Source of the DNA: Tenacibaculum sp. 190524A02b
GTDB lineage: Bacteria > Bacteroidota > Bacteroidia > Flavobacteriales > Flavobacteriaceae
Direction: 5' to 3'
Length of the DNA stretch: 64,000 nucleotides
Assembly (NCBI RefSeq): GCF_964036645.1
Contig: NZ_OZ038525.1
Location: forward strand, 1,039,501-1,103,500
Within the stretch, counting starts at the first letter, position 1; the number at the start of each line of letters is the position of its first letter. Below, one piece after another: positions 1-7,861 of the stretch. A model generated the notes under the pieces. It was not told the origin of the DNA. It did no database searches and was given only the letters and a program-made list of their open reading frames with translations. The position numbers were made by a program, and so were the translations under genes.

Positions 1-985
1 TTATATTTTGAGAGAGATCTAAACTGGTAAGCTTATTCTTAGAGCAAAACAGATCTTTTAAATTAATAAAAGCTTCAATACCAGTTAGGTCAGTTATGTT
101 TTTGTCTTCGATACTTATTGAGCTTCTATAGTTATTGGCTTCATAAACTTGAATTTCTGAATCTCCATTAATATTTATAGAAGTATTATTTACAAGATAA
201 GTTTTAAAATTAGCGTCCGGAATGTTTACAATATTATCGTTAGAACAATTGTCACTGTATGCTGTTTTATAATCCTTTTGCCAGTAGAAACTTGTTGGGG
301 CTACAAAACCATTGTCTAATTGAATACAAAACAGGTTAGGGTTATTTTTTAAAAACAATGTATGTAGATTAGTATTATTCCCGTTGGCAACATTAATGCT
401 ATTTGACAGAGTATTATTTTCTAGGGACAAATGTGTTAAGGAACTAAGTTGAGAAGCATCAAAAGAAGTAATTTTATTTTCATTTAAAAATAATTGCTTT
501 ACATTTGAGGGGATTACAGTTATTGCAGTTAATAAATTTTTACTTAAAAATACTTCCTCTAAAAGAGTATTATTACTCAGATCAATATTAGTTATTTTAT
601 TATTATTAAGGTTTATTCTAATAAGGGCTGTATTATTAGAAAAGTTTACCGTTTCTAATAAATTATCATAGGCATGTACTGTTTTTAATTTGGTGTTTTT
701 AGATAAATCTAAATTTGTAATCTTATTCTTTGTAATAGATAAAGAGGTGATGTTAATGAAGGCTTCTAAACCAGTTAAATCTTCTATATCACCTTCACCA
801 ACCCCTAAATTACCTGTGAAGTTTTCAGCTTCAGAAACTTGAATTTCGCCATCACCATTAGTATCTATTGTATCATGATGATTTATTAAAGCACTTTTAA
901 AACTAGCATCCGGAATGTTAACAATTTGTGCATTCATTAAATATGAAGCAAATAAAAAAAGGAGAAAAACATAATGCTTTTTCAT
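1..985 (-). CDS. Secreted leucine-rich-repeat protein (3' end outside window)
   Basis: The frame opens with ATG at 985 and is still open at the window edge, so the C-terminus is missing. The N-terminus is a signal peptide (MKKHYVFLLFLFASYLMNAQ). It is followed by two blocks that each begin with NIPDA(S/N)FK and an acidic DTNGDGEIQ or NGDSEIQ segment, then leucine-rich repeats of the form LxxLxLxxNxIT. Flavobacterial proteins of this build are usually surface or secreted LRR proteins, often with a C-terminal type IX sorting domain, which would lie beyond the window. No enzymatic domain is visible. The role may be adhesion or protein binding, but this is only inferred from the fold. Confidence 0.85.
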   Translation of the reverse strand, partial: MKKHYVFLLFLFASYLMNAQIVNIPDASFKSALINHHDTIDTNGDGEIQVSEAENFTGNLGVGEGDIEDLTGLEAFINITSLSITKNKITNLDLSKNTKLKTVHAYDNLLETVNFSNNTALIRINLNNNKITNIDLSNNTLLEEVFLSKNLLTAITVIPSNVKQLFLNENKITSFDASQLSSLTHLSLENNTLSNSINVANGNNTNLHTLFLKNNPNLFCIQLDNGFVAPTSFYWQKDYKTAYSDNCSNDNIVNIPDANFKTYLVNNTSININGDSEIQVYEANNYRSSISIEDKNITDLTGIEAFINLKDLFCSKNKLTSLDLSQNI

Positions 986-1046
986 ATGTATGTAGGTTTA
1001 AATAAATTAAGGAGCGAAAGTATTAATTTTTACCTTAGATAAAATA

Positions 1047-1085
1047 AAAAAGAAGGTATAATTGTTAAAATAGTACCTTCTTTTT
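1047..1085. terminator. Bidirectional intrinsic terminator between LRR gene and queE
   Basis: Perfect 12-bp inverted repeat, arms AAAAAGAAGGTA and TACCTTCTTTTT, with a 15-nt loop and a T-run on either strand. It lies just past the queE stop codon on the minus strand. Confidence 0.8.
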
Positions 1086-1112
1086 ATAAAATGTATAGCG
1101 AAACCCGAGTGA

Positions 1113-1742
1113 TTAAGGGATATTCAGATATTTATGCGTTTGTAAAGAAATTCGCCATTTTGGGTTTTTCATCACATAATCAATGATTAAAGGTGTCATT
1201 TTTTCCTTTTTACTCCACTCAGGTTGTAAAAATAATTTACAGTTAGCATTAACTTTTTCTGCTTGTTCTTCAGCAAATTTAAAGTCATTTTTATTATGAA
1301 TAATCATCTTTAACTCATCAGCTTCTTCATAAGATCGTTGTAATGGAAGTTTAGTCTTTTTAGGTGACAGACAAAACCAATCCCATGTACCTGAAAAGTC
1401 ATAAGCTCCAGAAGTCTCTATGTGAGTTTTAATATTATTTTTTTGTAATTCACTAGTAATATAATCTAAGCTCCACATAAGCGGCTCTCCACCAGTAATT
1501 ACTACAGTTTCAGCATGCTTTTTAGCATTGTTTACAATAATATCGGTTTGTGTTGGTGGATGTAATTTTGCATCCCAGCTCTCTTTAACATCACACCAAT
1601 GACAACCTACATCACAACCACCAATTCTAATAAAATAAGCGGCAGTGCCTGTATGGGAACCTTCACCTTGTATGGTATAAAACTCTTCCATTAAAGGAAG
1701 CATTTCTCCTTTATTAATTAATTCTTTCGTCTGTAAATCCAT
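1113..1742 (-). CDS. queE: 7-carboxy-7-deazaguanine synthase QueE (radical SAM)
   Basis: Radical SAM enzyme of queuosine and 7-deazapurine synthesis. It converts 6-carboxy-tetrahydropterin to 7-carboxy-7-deazaguanine. The motif FYTIQGEGSHTG near residue 21 and the cysteines at about 43, 47 and 50 (CDVGCHWC, the CxxxCxxC that binds the 4Fe-4S cluster) are diagnostic. ITGGEP near residue 83 is the SAM-binding glycine-rich stretch. At 209 residues it is the expected length. I start at the ATG at 1742 rather than the TTG one codon upstream. No other queuosine gene is next to it. A -7-like TACCTTTG lies upstream at 1791-1798 on the minus strand. Confidence 0.95.
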   Translation of the reverse strand: MDLQTKELINKGEMLPLMEEFYTIQGEGSHTGTAAYFIRIGGCDVGCHWCDVKESWDAKLHPPTQTDIIVNNAKKHAETVVITGGEPLMWSLDYITSELQKNNIKTHIETSGAYDFSGTWDWFCLSPKKTKLPLQRSYEEADELKMIIHNKNDFKFAEEQAEKVNANCKLFLQPEWSKKEKMTPLIIDYVMKNPKWRISLQTHKYLNIP

Positions 1743-1790
1743 CAACTGCGTTACATTAATTAAAATAATACGATTCTAAAATAATTTTTG

Positions 1791-1798
1791 CAAAGGTA
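1791..1798 (-). promoter_or_regulatory. Candidate -7 box upstream of queE
   Basis: The minus strand reads TACCTTTG, matching the Bacteroidota -7 consensus TAnnTTTG, about 49 nt before the queE ATG. I see no TTG at the usual -33 distance, so support is partial. Confidence 0.4.
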
Positions 1799-1841
1799 CT
1801 TGTTGGAATATTAATTTGAGTTGTTTTTTCAAAAAAAGTAA

Positions 1842-1868
1842 AAAAAGACCTTTTTAAAAGGTCTTTTT
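1842..1868 (-). terminator. Intrinsic terminator after the 1891-2538 gene
   Basis: Arms AAAAAGACCTTTT and AAAAGGTCTTTTT form a 13-bp hairpin with T-runs, 23 nt beyond the stop codon of the minus-strand gene at 1891. Confidence 0.8.
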
Positions 1869-1890
1869 AAATCATAAATAAAATTACAAA

Positions 1891-2538
1891 CTAGTTATCT
1901 AATTCTTTTCCTAAAACTTCTATTTTTTTTATTTTTAAAATATGATTTATATTTTTTGATTTAAGTACAACTTTTACTTGTATTTTTCCAGGAGTTGTAA
2001 CTGTAAGGTCTTTATGAATTTTAATAGCCTTGTGACAATCTTTATTTGTGTTGCCTACAAGTGTATGACCCGAATCATTTCTATTAATTAGTATAAAGTT
2101 TCCAAGATTTACCACTTTCCAATAAACGTCAATATATTCATCATTTTCAAGATTTCCTTCAGTTTCTATAACAACAGAAAGATGTGTTTGTGGAAAGGCA
2201 GATACATCAATTTCTTCTGAAGTCCAAGCTAATTCTCCTTCAGTATTTGCTACATTAAAGCTAGGATTAAAAATGGTTTCATCTGTAAAGTTATTAACAG
2301 CTGATAGTAAGGTGTTTGATGTGTTTATAGCTGTAGCATCAATAGTCCATTTAGTAAAAGAATCAGTATAGTCTCCTTTTTTCTCTATAGAGCCGTTGGT
2401 AATATCAATACCAGTTCCGTTAGAATATGTAGAGAAATTTTCAACCCAAATTTGTTTAGATGGTTTAAAAAAATCTGTTGTTTGAGCTGTTAAATTTGTT
2501 GTAATTATGATAGCAATAAAATATATTATTTTTTTCAT
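1891..2538 (-). CDS. Secreted protein of unknown function, paralogue of the next gene
   Basis: A 215-residue exported protein with a signal peptide ending in LTAQ. I recognise no named domain. It is clearly a diverged tandem copy of the protein at 2553-3527. Both share an N-terminal W(V/E)ENF block, then GDYT/KD/ESFTKWTIDA, then a segment ending near VLGK or VFGK, which suggests one beta-sandwich domain. Unlike its paralogue it stops right after that domain and has no type IX sorting tail, so it would stay periplasmic or follow another route. The 14-nt gap between the two genes suggests co-transcription. Function unknown. Confidence 0.8.
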   Translation of the reverse strand: MKKIIYFIAIIITTNLTAQTTDFFKPSKQIWVENFSTYSNGTGIDITNGSIEKKGDYTDSFTKWTIDATAINTSNTLLSAVNNFTDETIFNPSFNVANTEGELAWTSEEIDVSAFPQTHLSVVIETEGNLENDEYIDVYWKVVNLGNFILINRNDSGHTLVGNTNKDCHKAIKIHKDLTVTTPGKIQVKVVLKSKNINHILKIKKIEVLGKELDN

Positions 2539-2552
2539 TTTGATTAGAGTCT

Positions 2553-3527
2553 TTATTGAATAACTAGTTTGTTTACTTGTTCTGAAGTACTGGTTTTTAC
2601 TTTAATTAAATAAATTCCTTTACTTATATTTGAAAGTGATACCTGGTTGTTTGGAGTACCAACTTTTCTTTTTTCAATAACTAATTGACCTCTTACATCA
2701 TAAATACTAATACTTTTAATTATTTCTTGAGTATTGATAGTCAATTGTTGATTACCAGTTATTGGATTTGGATAAATGGAAACTACATCTAAAGAATCTT
2801 CATCAACTTTTAAAGTTGATTGTTTTCCAAAAACTTTTACATCATCTAGAATGAAATTTTCACTACTAGCGCCATTTTTAAAAGTCACTTTAATCTTTAA
2901 AGAATTTGAACTGTTAGGAATACTGAAATAGACCTTTTGAAATTTAAAATCTCCATCTTTGTCGCTTGTATTACAAAATTCATCGTTTATAGTATCTCCT
3001 TGTAAAGTATGAATATCACTCCCAAAGCCTTTCCAATTTTTAATTAAAGTATAATTCATGCCATTATCAGTACTATAACTTACATTTATATAGTCAGAAG
3101 TTTCATGGTCTCCTGTTTCATCGATTGACATACTAACACTAACGTTGGTAAAACCACTAATATCAATGGTTTCGGTAATCCAGTTAATATGACCACCTTC
3201 GGGGGTTTTTATTTCAGAACCATGTGTGTCTTGAACTCTGAAATGAGGATCTAAGTAATCTCTAGTTCTAAAAACAGCAGCATAATCTGAGAAGTTTTGT
3301 AGAGAAGCATTAGAAGCATCAATAGTCCATTTAGTAAATGACTCCTTATAATCTCCCATATAAAGCCATTTGTTGGTAGTTCCTGTGGCGCCATCGTCAC
3401 TTTCTCCTTCAATTCCAGAAGGAATTTGATAGTTATTAAAGTTTTCTTCCCATATAGTTTTAAAACTTTGTTGGGAATACCCTGTCAAGGCACCTATTAA
3501 GGCACCACATAGTAATAGTTTTTTCAT
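2553..3527 (-). CDS. T9SS type A sorting domain-containing secreted protein
   Basis: A 324-residue protein with a signal peptide (MKKLLLCGALIGALTGYSQ), a beta-rich body of about 220 residues, and a C-terminal domain of about 75 residues. The C-terminal domain starts at VSIYPNP and ends in GIYLIKVKTSTSEQVNKLVIQ, the standard type A sorting signal of the type IX secretion system. It is therefore predicted to be exported across the outer membrane and either released or anchored. The body resembles jelly-roll or carbohydrate-binding-like domains, but no catalytic motif is visible. It precedes its shorter paralogue by 14 nt and is probably the first gene of that pair. Confidence 0.88.
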   Translation of the reverse strand: MKKLLLCGALIGALTGYSQQSFKTIWEENFNNYQIPSGIEGESDDGATGTTNKWLYMGDYKESFTKWTIDASNASLQNFSDYAAVFRTRDYLDPHFRVQDTHGSEIKTPEGGHINWITETIDISGFTNVSVSMSIDETGDHETSDYINVSYSTDNGMNYTLIKNWKGFGSDIHTLQGDTINDEFCNTSDKDGDFKFQKVYFSIPNSSNSLKIKVTFKNGASSENFILDDVKVFGKQSTLKVDEDSLDVVSIYPNPITGNQQLTINTQEIIKSISIYDVRGQLVIEKRKVGTPNNQVSLSNISKGIYLIKVKTSTSEQVNKLVIQ

Positions 3528-3787
3528 GTTAATAATTGATTTGAATTAATTGTAACAAGTAAAACAAACAAAAATTAGTTTACCCTATCTGTATGGGTAG
3601 TATTTTTACTACATCGAATTACTTAAACCGATATAAAATTGTATTTTATATTTTAAAAATTGTTGAAAACCAAATAAATATGTACCTTGTTTTTCATCAG
3701 AAAAAAAAGTGTGTTTTTTTTATCATGCAAAATCCTTTTTTATTTAATGATATTTGCTTTTTTTTGAAATAAATTATTACGGTTACT

Positions 3788-5308
3788 ATGAGTGATTCAA
3801 CTAAATTTTTAAACTATATAAATCAAGGATATAGTTGCAAAGGAGATTTTATTACGTTAGGAGCAGGAATGCTAGGGGAGGATACAATTACAAATGCGCT
3901 AGTAAATATTCCTTTAAAAACGTTGAATCGGCATGGATTAATAGCTGGAGCTACTGGTACTGGAAAAACAAAGACATTACAAGTTTTAGCTGAAAATATG
4001 TCGGAAAAGGGGATTCCAGTTTTGTTAATGGACGTAAAAGGAGATTTAAGTGGTTTAGCACAGGCTAGTCAAGGACATCCTAAAATAGATGAACGTCATG
4101 AAAAAATAGGAATTCCATTTAATGCTAAAGAGTTTCCTATTGAAGTTTTAACTATTTCAGAACAAGATGGGGTTCGATTAAGAGCAACTGTTTCTGAATT
4201 CGGGCCTGTACTATTATCCAGAATTTTGGATTTAACTGAGACACAATCTGGTATTGTAGCTATTATTTTTAAGTACTGTGATGATAATCATTTGCCATTG
4301 TTAGATTTAAAGGATTTTAAAAAAATGCTTCAATTTATAACTAACGAAGGGAAAGAGGAAATTCAAGAAGAATACGGGAGAATTTCCACAGCAAGTACGG
4401 GCGCTATTTTACGAAAGTTAGTAGAGATAGAACAACAAGGAGGTGATTTGTTTTTTGGGGAAAAATCTTTTGAGGTTGATGATTTAACTCGTATTGATGA
4501 AAATGGAAGAGGAGTGATATCTGTATTGAGATTGACAGATATTCAAGATAAACCAAAGCTGTTTTCAACTTTTATGCTACAGTTGTTAGCAGAAGTATAT
4601 GAGACTTTTCCAGAACAAGGAGATAGTGGAAGACCAGAATTGATAATTTTTATTGATGAAGCTCATTTAGTTTTTGATGAAGCTTCTAAAGCATTGTTAA
4701 GCCAAATTGAAAGTATTGTAAAATTAATCAGGTCTAAAGGAATAGGACTTTATTTTGTAACTCAAAACCCTAAAGATGTGCCAGAAGATGTCTTAGCGCA
4801 ATTAGGGATGAAAATTCAGCATGCATTAAGAGCTTTTACAGCCAAGGATAGAAAAGCCATTAAATTAGCAGCTGAGAATTACCCAGATTCTGAATATTAC
4901 GATACAAAAGAAGTATTGACACAACTAGGGATTGGTGAAGCATTAGTGTCTGTACTTAATGAAAAAGGAATTCCAACGCCATTGGCTAGAACCATGTTAA
5001 GAGCTCCTATGAGTAGAATGGATGTGTTAACAGAAAAAGAATTACAAGAAGTATTAGATAATTCTAAGTTAATTTCAAAGTATAACAAACTAGTTGATAG
5101 AGAAAGTGCTTATGAATTATTGAATGATAAAATAAAAAGAATAAATAAAGAAAAGTCGGAAGAAGATGAAAGAAAAGAAAGAGAAAAAACAAGAAAAAAA
5201 TCTTCTTCAACAAGAAGTAGAAGCACAAGAATGAATCCTGTAGTTAAAGTTTTAACTAGTGCTACTTTTATTAGAAGTGTCTTTGGGATATTAAAAAAAG
5301 TACTTTAA
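3788..5308 (+). CDS. HerA-like/DUF853 ATPase (YjgR family)
   Basis: A 506-residue P-loop ATPase of the DUF853 (YjgR) branch of the HerA/FtsK superfamily. Walker A is GATGTGKT at about residues 54-61. Walker B is ELIIFIDEAHLVF near 285-297. An arginine-rich segment, KLIRSKGIGLYFVTQNP, follows, as in hexameric translocases. The C-terminus (about 440-480) is a highly charged helix, then a short basic tail. Family members are about 500 residues long, so the gene is full length. The cellular role of this family is not settled; DNA or protein translocation is assumed from the fold. A lipoprotein gene starts 47 nt downstream on the same strand. Confidence 0.9.
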   Translation: MSDSTKFLNYINQGYSCKGDFITLGAGMLGEDTITNALVNIPLKTLNRHGLIAGATGTGKTKTLQVLAENMSEKGIPVLLMDVKGDLSGLAQASQGHPKIDERHEKIGIPFNAKEFPIEVLTISEQDGVRLRATVSEFGPVLLSRILDLTETQSGIVAIIFKYCDDNHLPLLDLKDFKKMLQFITNEGKEEIQEEYGRISTASTGAILRKLVEIEQQGGDLFFGEKSFEVDDLTRIDENGRGVISVLRLTDIQDKPKLFSTFMLQLLAEVYETFPEQGDSGRPELIIFIDEAHLVFDEASKALLSQIESIVKLIRSKGIGLYFVTQNPKDVPEDVLAQLGMKIQHALRAFTAKDRKAIKLAAENYPDSEYYDTKEVLTQLGIGEALVSVLNEKGIPTPLARTMLRAPMSRMDVLTEKELQEVLDNSKLISKYNKLVDRESAYELLNDKIKRINKEKSEEDERKEREKTRKKSSSTRSRSTRMNPVVKVLTSATFIRSVFGILKKVL

Positions 5309-5355
5309 TAATATACTTTTAAATTAGGAAAAACGTTATAATTAAAATAAATTTC

Positions 5356-5916
5356 ATGATTAAACTATATAGAATAATAGCCATACTACTAGTGTCTATA
5401 GCTTTTGTGCAATGTAGTAAAAATAAATATGACATTACAAAAGGTAAAGTAGGCGCATTAACAACTAAAACAACAATTACAGAACTAGAAAAAATGTTTG
5501 CAAATGATTCTGTGGTTAAAGTACTGAGTGAAGGGGCTAAAGGAGAAAACTTTTTTCAAGAAGATGATAAATATTTCATTTATGAAAAAGGAGGTAAGCA
5601 TTTGTTAACTATCATCCCAAAAGAACAATTAGACTCAACATCAACAATTAAAAGTATTGAAATTTTTGATGATAGATACCAAACAAAATCAGGATTAAAT
5701 ATAAATTCAACCTTTCAAGAGATAAATGCTAATAATAAAATTAGTAAGGTTGAGTCTACATTTTCTTCTGCAACATTGTTTATTGATGAGTTAAATGCTA
5801 CTATGGCAATTGATAAAGAAGAACTAGGATTAAAAGATTTTAGTACACAAAAAGTAAGTATAGAACAAATTCCAGATTTAGCAAAAATCAAATCCTTTAC
5901 AATTTGGTTTAACTAA
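5356..5916 (+). CDS. Hypothetical lipoprotein
   Basis: A 186-residue protein with a type II signal peptide: a hydrophobic stretch, then VSIAFVQCSKN, in which the Cys near residue 21 would be lipidated. The mature part contains a repeated LEKMF / FxxIN type helix-strand arrangement, but I do not recognise a named domain. It is probably anchored to the periplasmic or outer-membrane side. It sits between the DUF853 ATPase and a terminator hairpin at 5933. Function unknown. Confidence 0.75.
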   Translation: MIKLYRIIAILLVSIAFVQCSKNKYDITKGKVGALTTKTTITELEKMFANDSVVKVLSEGAKGENFFQEDDKYFIYEKGGKHLLTIIPKEQLDSTSTIKSIEIFDDRYQTKSGLNINSTFQEINANNKISKVESTFSSATLFIDELNATMAIDKEELGLKDFSTQKVSIEQIPDLAKIKSFTIWFN

Positions 5917-5932
5917 CTAAATAATATAAAAG

Positions 5933-5962
5933 CCGAAAATTAAGTTTTTCGGTTTTTCTTTT
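5933..5962 (+). terminator. Intrinsic terminator abutting the cupin start codon
   Basis: Arms CCGAAAA (5933-5939) and TTTTCGG (5946-5952), followed by TTTTTCTTTTTT. It lies 17 nt after the lipoprotein stop, and its T-tract runs directly up to the ATG of the next gene at 5965. Confidence 0.75.
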
Positions 5963-5964
5963 TT

Positions 5965-6333
5965 ATGAGAAAAAAATATACAATTCAAACAAGTCCATTT
6001 ATCGTTCCTACAACGGATGGTAAACTAATTGCTGAACACTTTGGTAATGCAACTACTAAAGAGTCAAAAATTAGTATTGCACACATGAAAGCCCCAGCTG
6101 GTTGGAGTGAACCTTTTCAAACACCAAAATTTGATGAATACACATTCATTATTAAAGGAAAAAAACAATTTAATATTGATGGTGAAATTGTAACTTTAGA
6201 GGCAGGGCAGTCTATAAAAATAGAAAAAAACGTTAGAGTTCAATATTCAAACCCGTTTAGTGAACCATGTGAGTATTTGGCTATTTGCTTGCCAGCTTTT
6301 TCTCTAGACTTGGTAAATAGGGAAGAAGAGTGA
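5965..6333 (+). CDS. Cupin domain protein
   Basis: A 122-residue single-domain cupin. The two cupin motifs can be traced: FDEYTFIIKGKKQFNIDGE as motif 1, in which the usual HxH is replaced, and the strand QSIKIEKNVRVQYSNP as motif 2. The lack of clear histidine metal ligands (only E and Y in motif 1) makes metal binding uncertain. It could be a small-molecule-binding or sugar-isomerase-like cupin. The ATG at 5965 follows immediately on the terminator T-tract, so the mRNA would have almost no leader unless it is read through from the lipoprotein gene. It converges with the ZIP transporter gene, with a 4-nt gap. Confidence 0.8.
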   Translation: MRKKYTIQTSPFIVPTTDGKLIAEHFGNATTKESKISIAHMKAPAGWSEPFQTPKFDEYTFIIKGKKQFNIDGEIVTLEAGQSIKIEKNVRVQYSNPFSEPCEYLAICLPAFSLDLVNREEE

Positions 6334-6337
6334 CCTG

Positions 6338-7024
6338 TTATAGAGTAAAGATAGTTAATAAAATACCTAATAGTATCACTGCAAATTTCTGAAAATTAAA
6401 CTTATGGTTTTCTGAACTTTCAAATAAAATAACTGTAGAAATATGTAAGAAAATTCCTATTGTAAAAGCCATTATTTGAGAATGGAAGTTATGAAAGAAA
6501 TCTACTTTTTCTGAAATTAAAATACCTAAAGGACTCATTAAAGAAAAGACACCAATAAAGGCAATCATTGTTTTTATAGAATATTTAGCTTTTACTAAAA
6601 AGGTAGTTAAAACAATTGCGATAGGTATTTTATGTATAAAAATAGCCCATAGTAAATTATGTTCATGATCACCATGGTCATGTATAGGTAATCCTTCTGT
6701 AAAGGCATGAATACATAAACTAACAAATAACAACCAAGGAAATTTATTTTGATTTTCATTTACATGAACATGTCCATGTTCTGCGCCTTTTGAAAAAGAT
6801 TCTAAAACTGATTGTATTAAAATTCCTATTAAAATTAAAATACCAATTTGTTTAACATTGTTAGTGTGATTATAAACTTCAGGTAATAAGTGTAAAACGG
6901 TAACAGATAGTAAATAAGCTCCACTAAAAGCTAATAATAAACGTACAAATTTATTAGAAGGTTTAAGAAATAGTACAAAAATAGAACCGATTAATACAGA
7001 TATAATTAATAACAATGAACTCAT
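6338..7024 (-). CDS. ZIP family metal transporter
   Basis: A 228-residue inner-membrane protein with about seven or eight hydrophobic segments. ZIP-family hallmarks are present: VLHLLPEVYNH in the second segment, a histidine-rich loop (EHGHVHVNEN and HDHGDHEHN), and the metal-site helices HAFTEGLPI and HKIPIAIVLTTF with the His/Glu ligands of the transport path. The probable substrate is zinc or another divalent cation, taken into the cytoplasm. Its ATG overlaps the stop of the upstream methyltransferase gene (ATGA), so the two are translationally coupled. No metal regulator is nearby. Confidence 0.9.
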   Translation of the reverse strand: MSSLLLIISVLIGSIFVLFLKPSNKFVRLLLAFSGAYLLSVTVLHLLPEVYNHTNNVKQIGILILIGILIQSVLESFSKGAEHGHVHVNENQNKFPWLLFVSLCIHAFTEGLPIHDHGDHEHNLLWAIFIHKIPIAIVLTTFLVKAKYSIKTMIAFIGVFSLMSPLGILISEKVDFFHNFHSQIMAFTIGIFLHISTVILFESSENHKFNFQKFAVILLGILLTIFTL

Positions 7025-7749
7025 TCGGCAATTAGTATAAGTCTATCAGAAGTGTTAACATTAAAATTATCTAAGTTATAGTTTCCAAAAACATGTCTTA
7101 TTTTCAAGTCTGCCTTGTTAAAGTAATCTTGCATTTTTTCTAGACTTAAAAACTTAACCTTTTCGGTATAAGTATGGTTTTGTCCATTGGCATGAAAAGA
7201 AATATGTTTTAATATAAAACCATCTATAATTTCTTTTTTAATAGAAAACTCTATTCCATCTATTAATTTTGTTTCTTGTGGTACTAGAGAGGATTTAACT
7301 TTTTCAACATTTAAAAAGTCTAAGACTAAAACACCGTTAGACTTTAAACCATTTTTAAAATTAGATAATACAAGGATGTCATCCTTGTCATCGTCAAAAT
7401 AACCAAAACTTGTAAATAAGTTGAAAATAGCATCATATTTATTCTCTATAGGTTTTCTCATGTCCCATTCTTCAAATTTTAATGATTCATTTTCAAATTT
7501 TTTTGCATGAAAAATACTATTACTGCTTAAGTCACCACCTCTTACATTAAATCCCAGAGAATTGAGATATACTGAGTGTCTACCTTTACCACAAGGAACA
7601 TCAGCTATAAAGCTATTTTTTTTCAAATTTAGAAAAGAAGTAATATTTCGCATAAAAAATTGCGCATCATCATCATTTCTATGTTTATATAAAATATGAT
7701 AGTATGGTGTGTTAAACCAAGAAGTAAACCAATCCTTTTTTGTATCCAT
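7021..7749 (-). CDS. Class I SAM-dependent methyltransferase
   Basis: A 242-residue Rossmann-fold methyltransferase. Motif I is FIADVPCGKGRHSVYL, and the conserved acidic residue of motif II follows in GGDLSSNSI. Motif IV is in NLFTSFGYFDD, a pattern typical of bacterial methyltransferases annotated only at family level. The substrate is unknown. I start at the ATG at 7749 (MDTKKDWF) rather than the earlier in-frame ATG at 7776, because the -7-like TATTTTTG on the minus strand at 7764-7771 would place transcription start just before 7749. It overlaps the ZIP gene by 4 nt. Confidence 0.85.
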   Translation of the reverse strand: MDTKKDWFTSWFNTPYYHILYKHRNDDDAQFFMRNITSFLNLKKNSFIADVPCGKGRHSVYLNSLGFNVRGGDLSSNSIFHAKKFENESLKFEEWDMRKPIENKYDAIFNLFTSFGYFDDDKDDILVLSNFKNGLKSNGVLVLDFLNVEKVKSSLVPQETKLIDGIEFSIKKEIIDGFILKHISFHANGQNHTYTEKVKFLSLEKMQDYFNKADLKIRHVFGNYNLDNFNVNTSDRLILIAE

Positions 7750-7763
7750 AATTAAAGAGTCTG

Positions 7764-7771
7764 CAAAAATA
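7764..7771 (-). promoter_or_regulatory. Candidate -7 box for the methyltransferase-ZIP pair
   Basis: The minus strand reads TATTTTTG (TAnnTTTG) 14 nt before the chosen ATG at 7749. No clear -33 TTG. If used, it gives a leader of only a few bases. Confidence 0.4.
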
Positions 7772-7831
7772 AGCAAATCTTACGTTTTAAAAGAGGAAAG
7801 AATAAAAATTCATAACTACATAAATAAGCAG

Positions 7832-7839
7832 TACTTTTG
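7832..7839 (+). promoter_or_regulatory. Candidate -7 box for the THUMP methyltransferase
   Basis: TACTTTTG matches TAnnTTTG, 22 nt before the ATG at 7862. No TTG lies at the usual -33 distance. Confidence 0.5.
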
Positions 7840-7861
7840 CATTGAAATTTTACAACAATTT

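Noticed and set aside
7709..7861. N-terminal extension of the THUMP methyltransferase
   Set aside because: It overlaps the divergent methyltransferase gene and the candidate promoter at 7832. The family start is at 7862.
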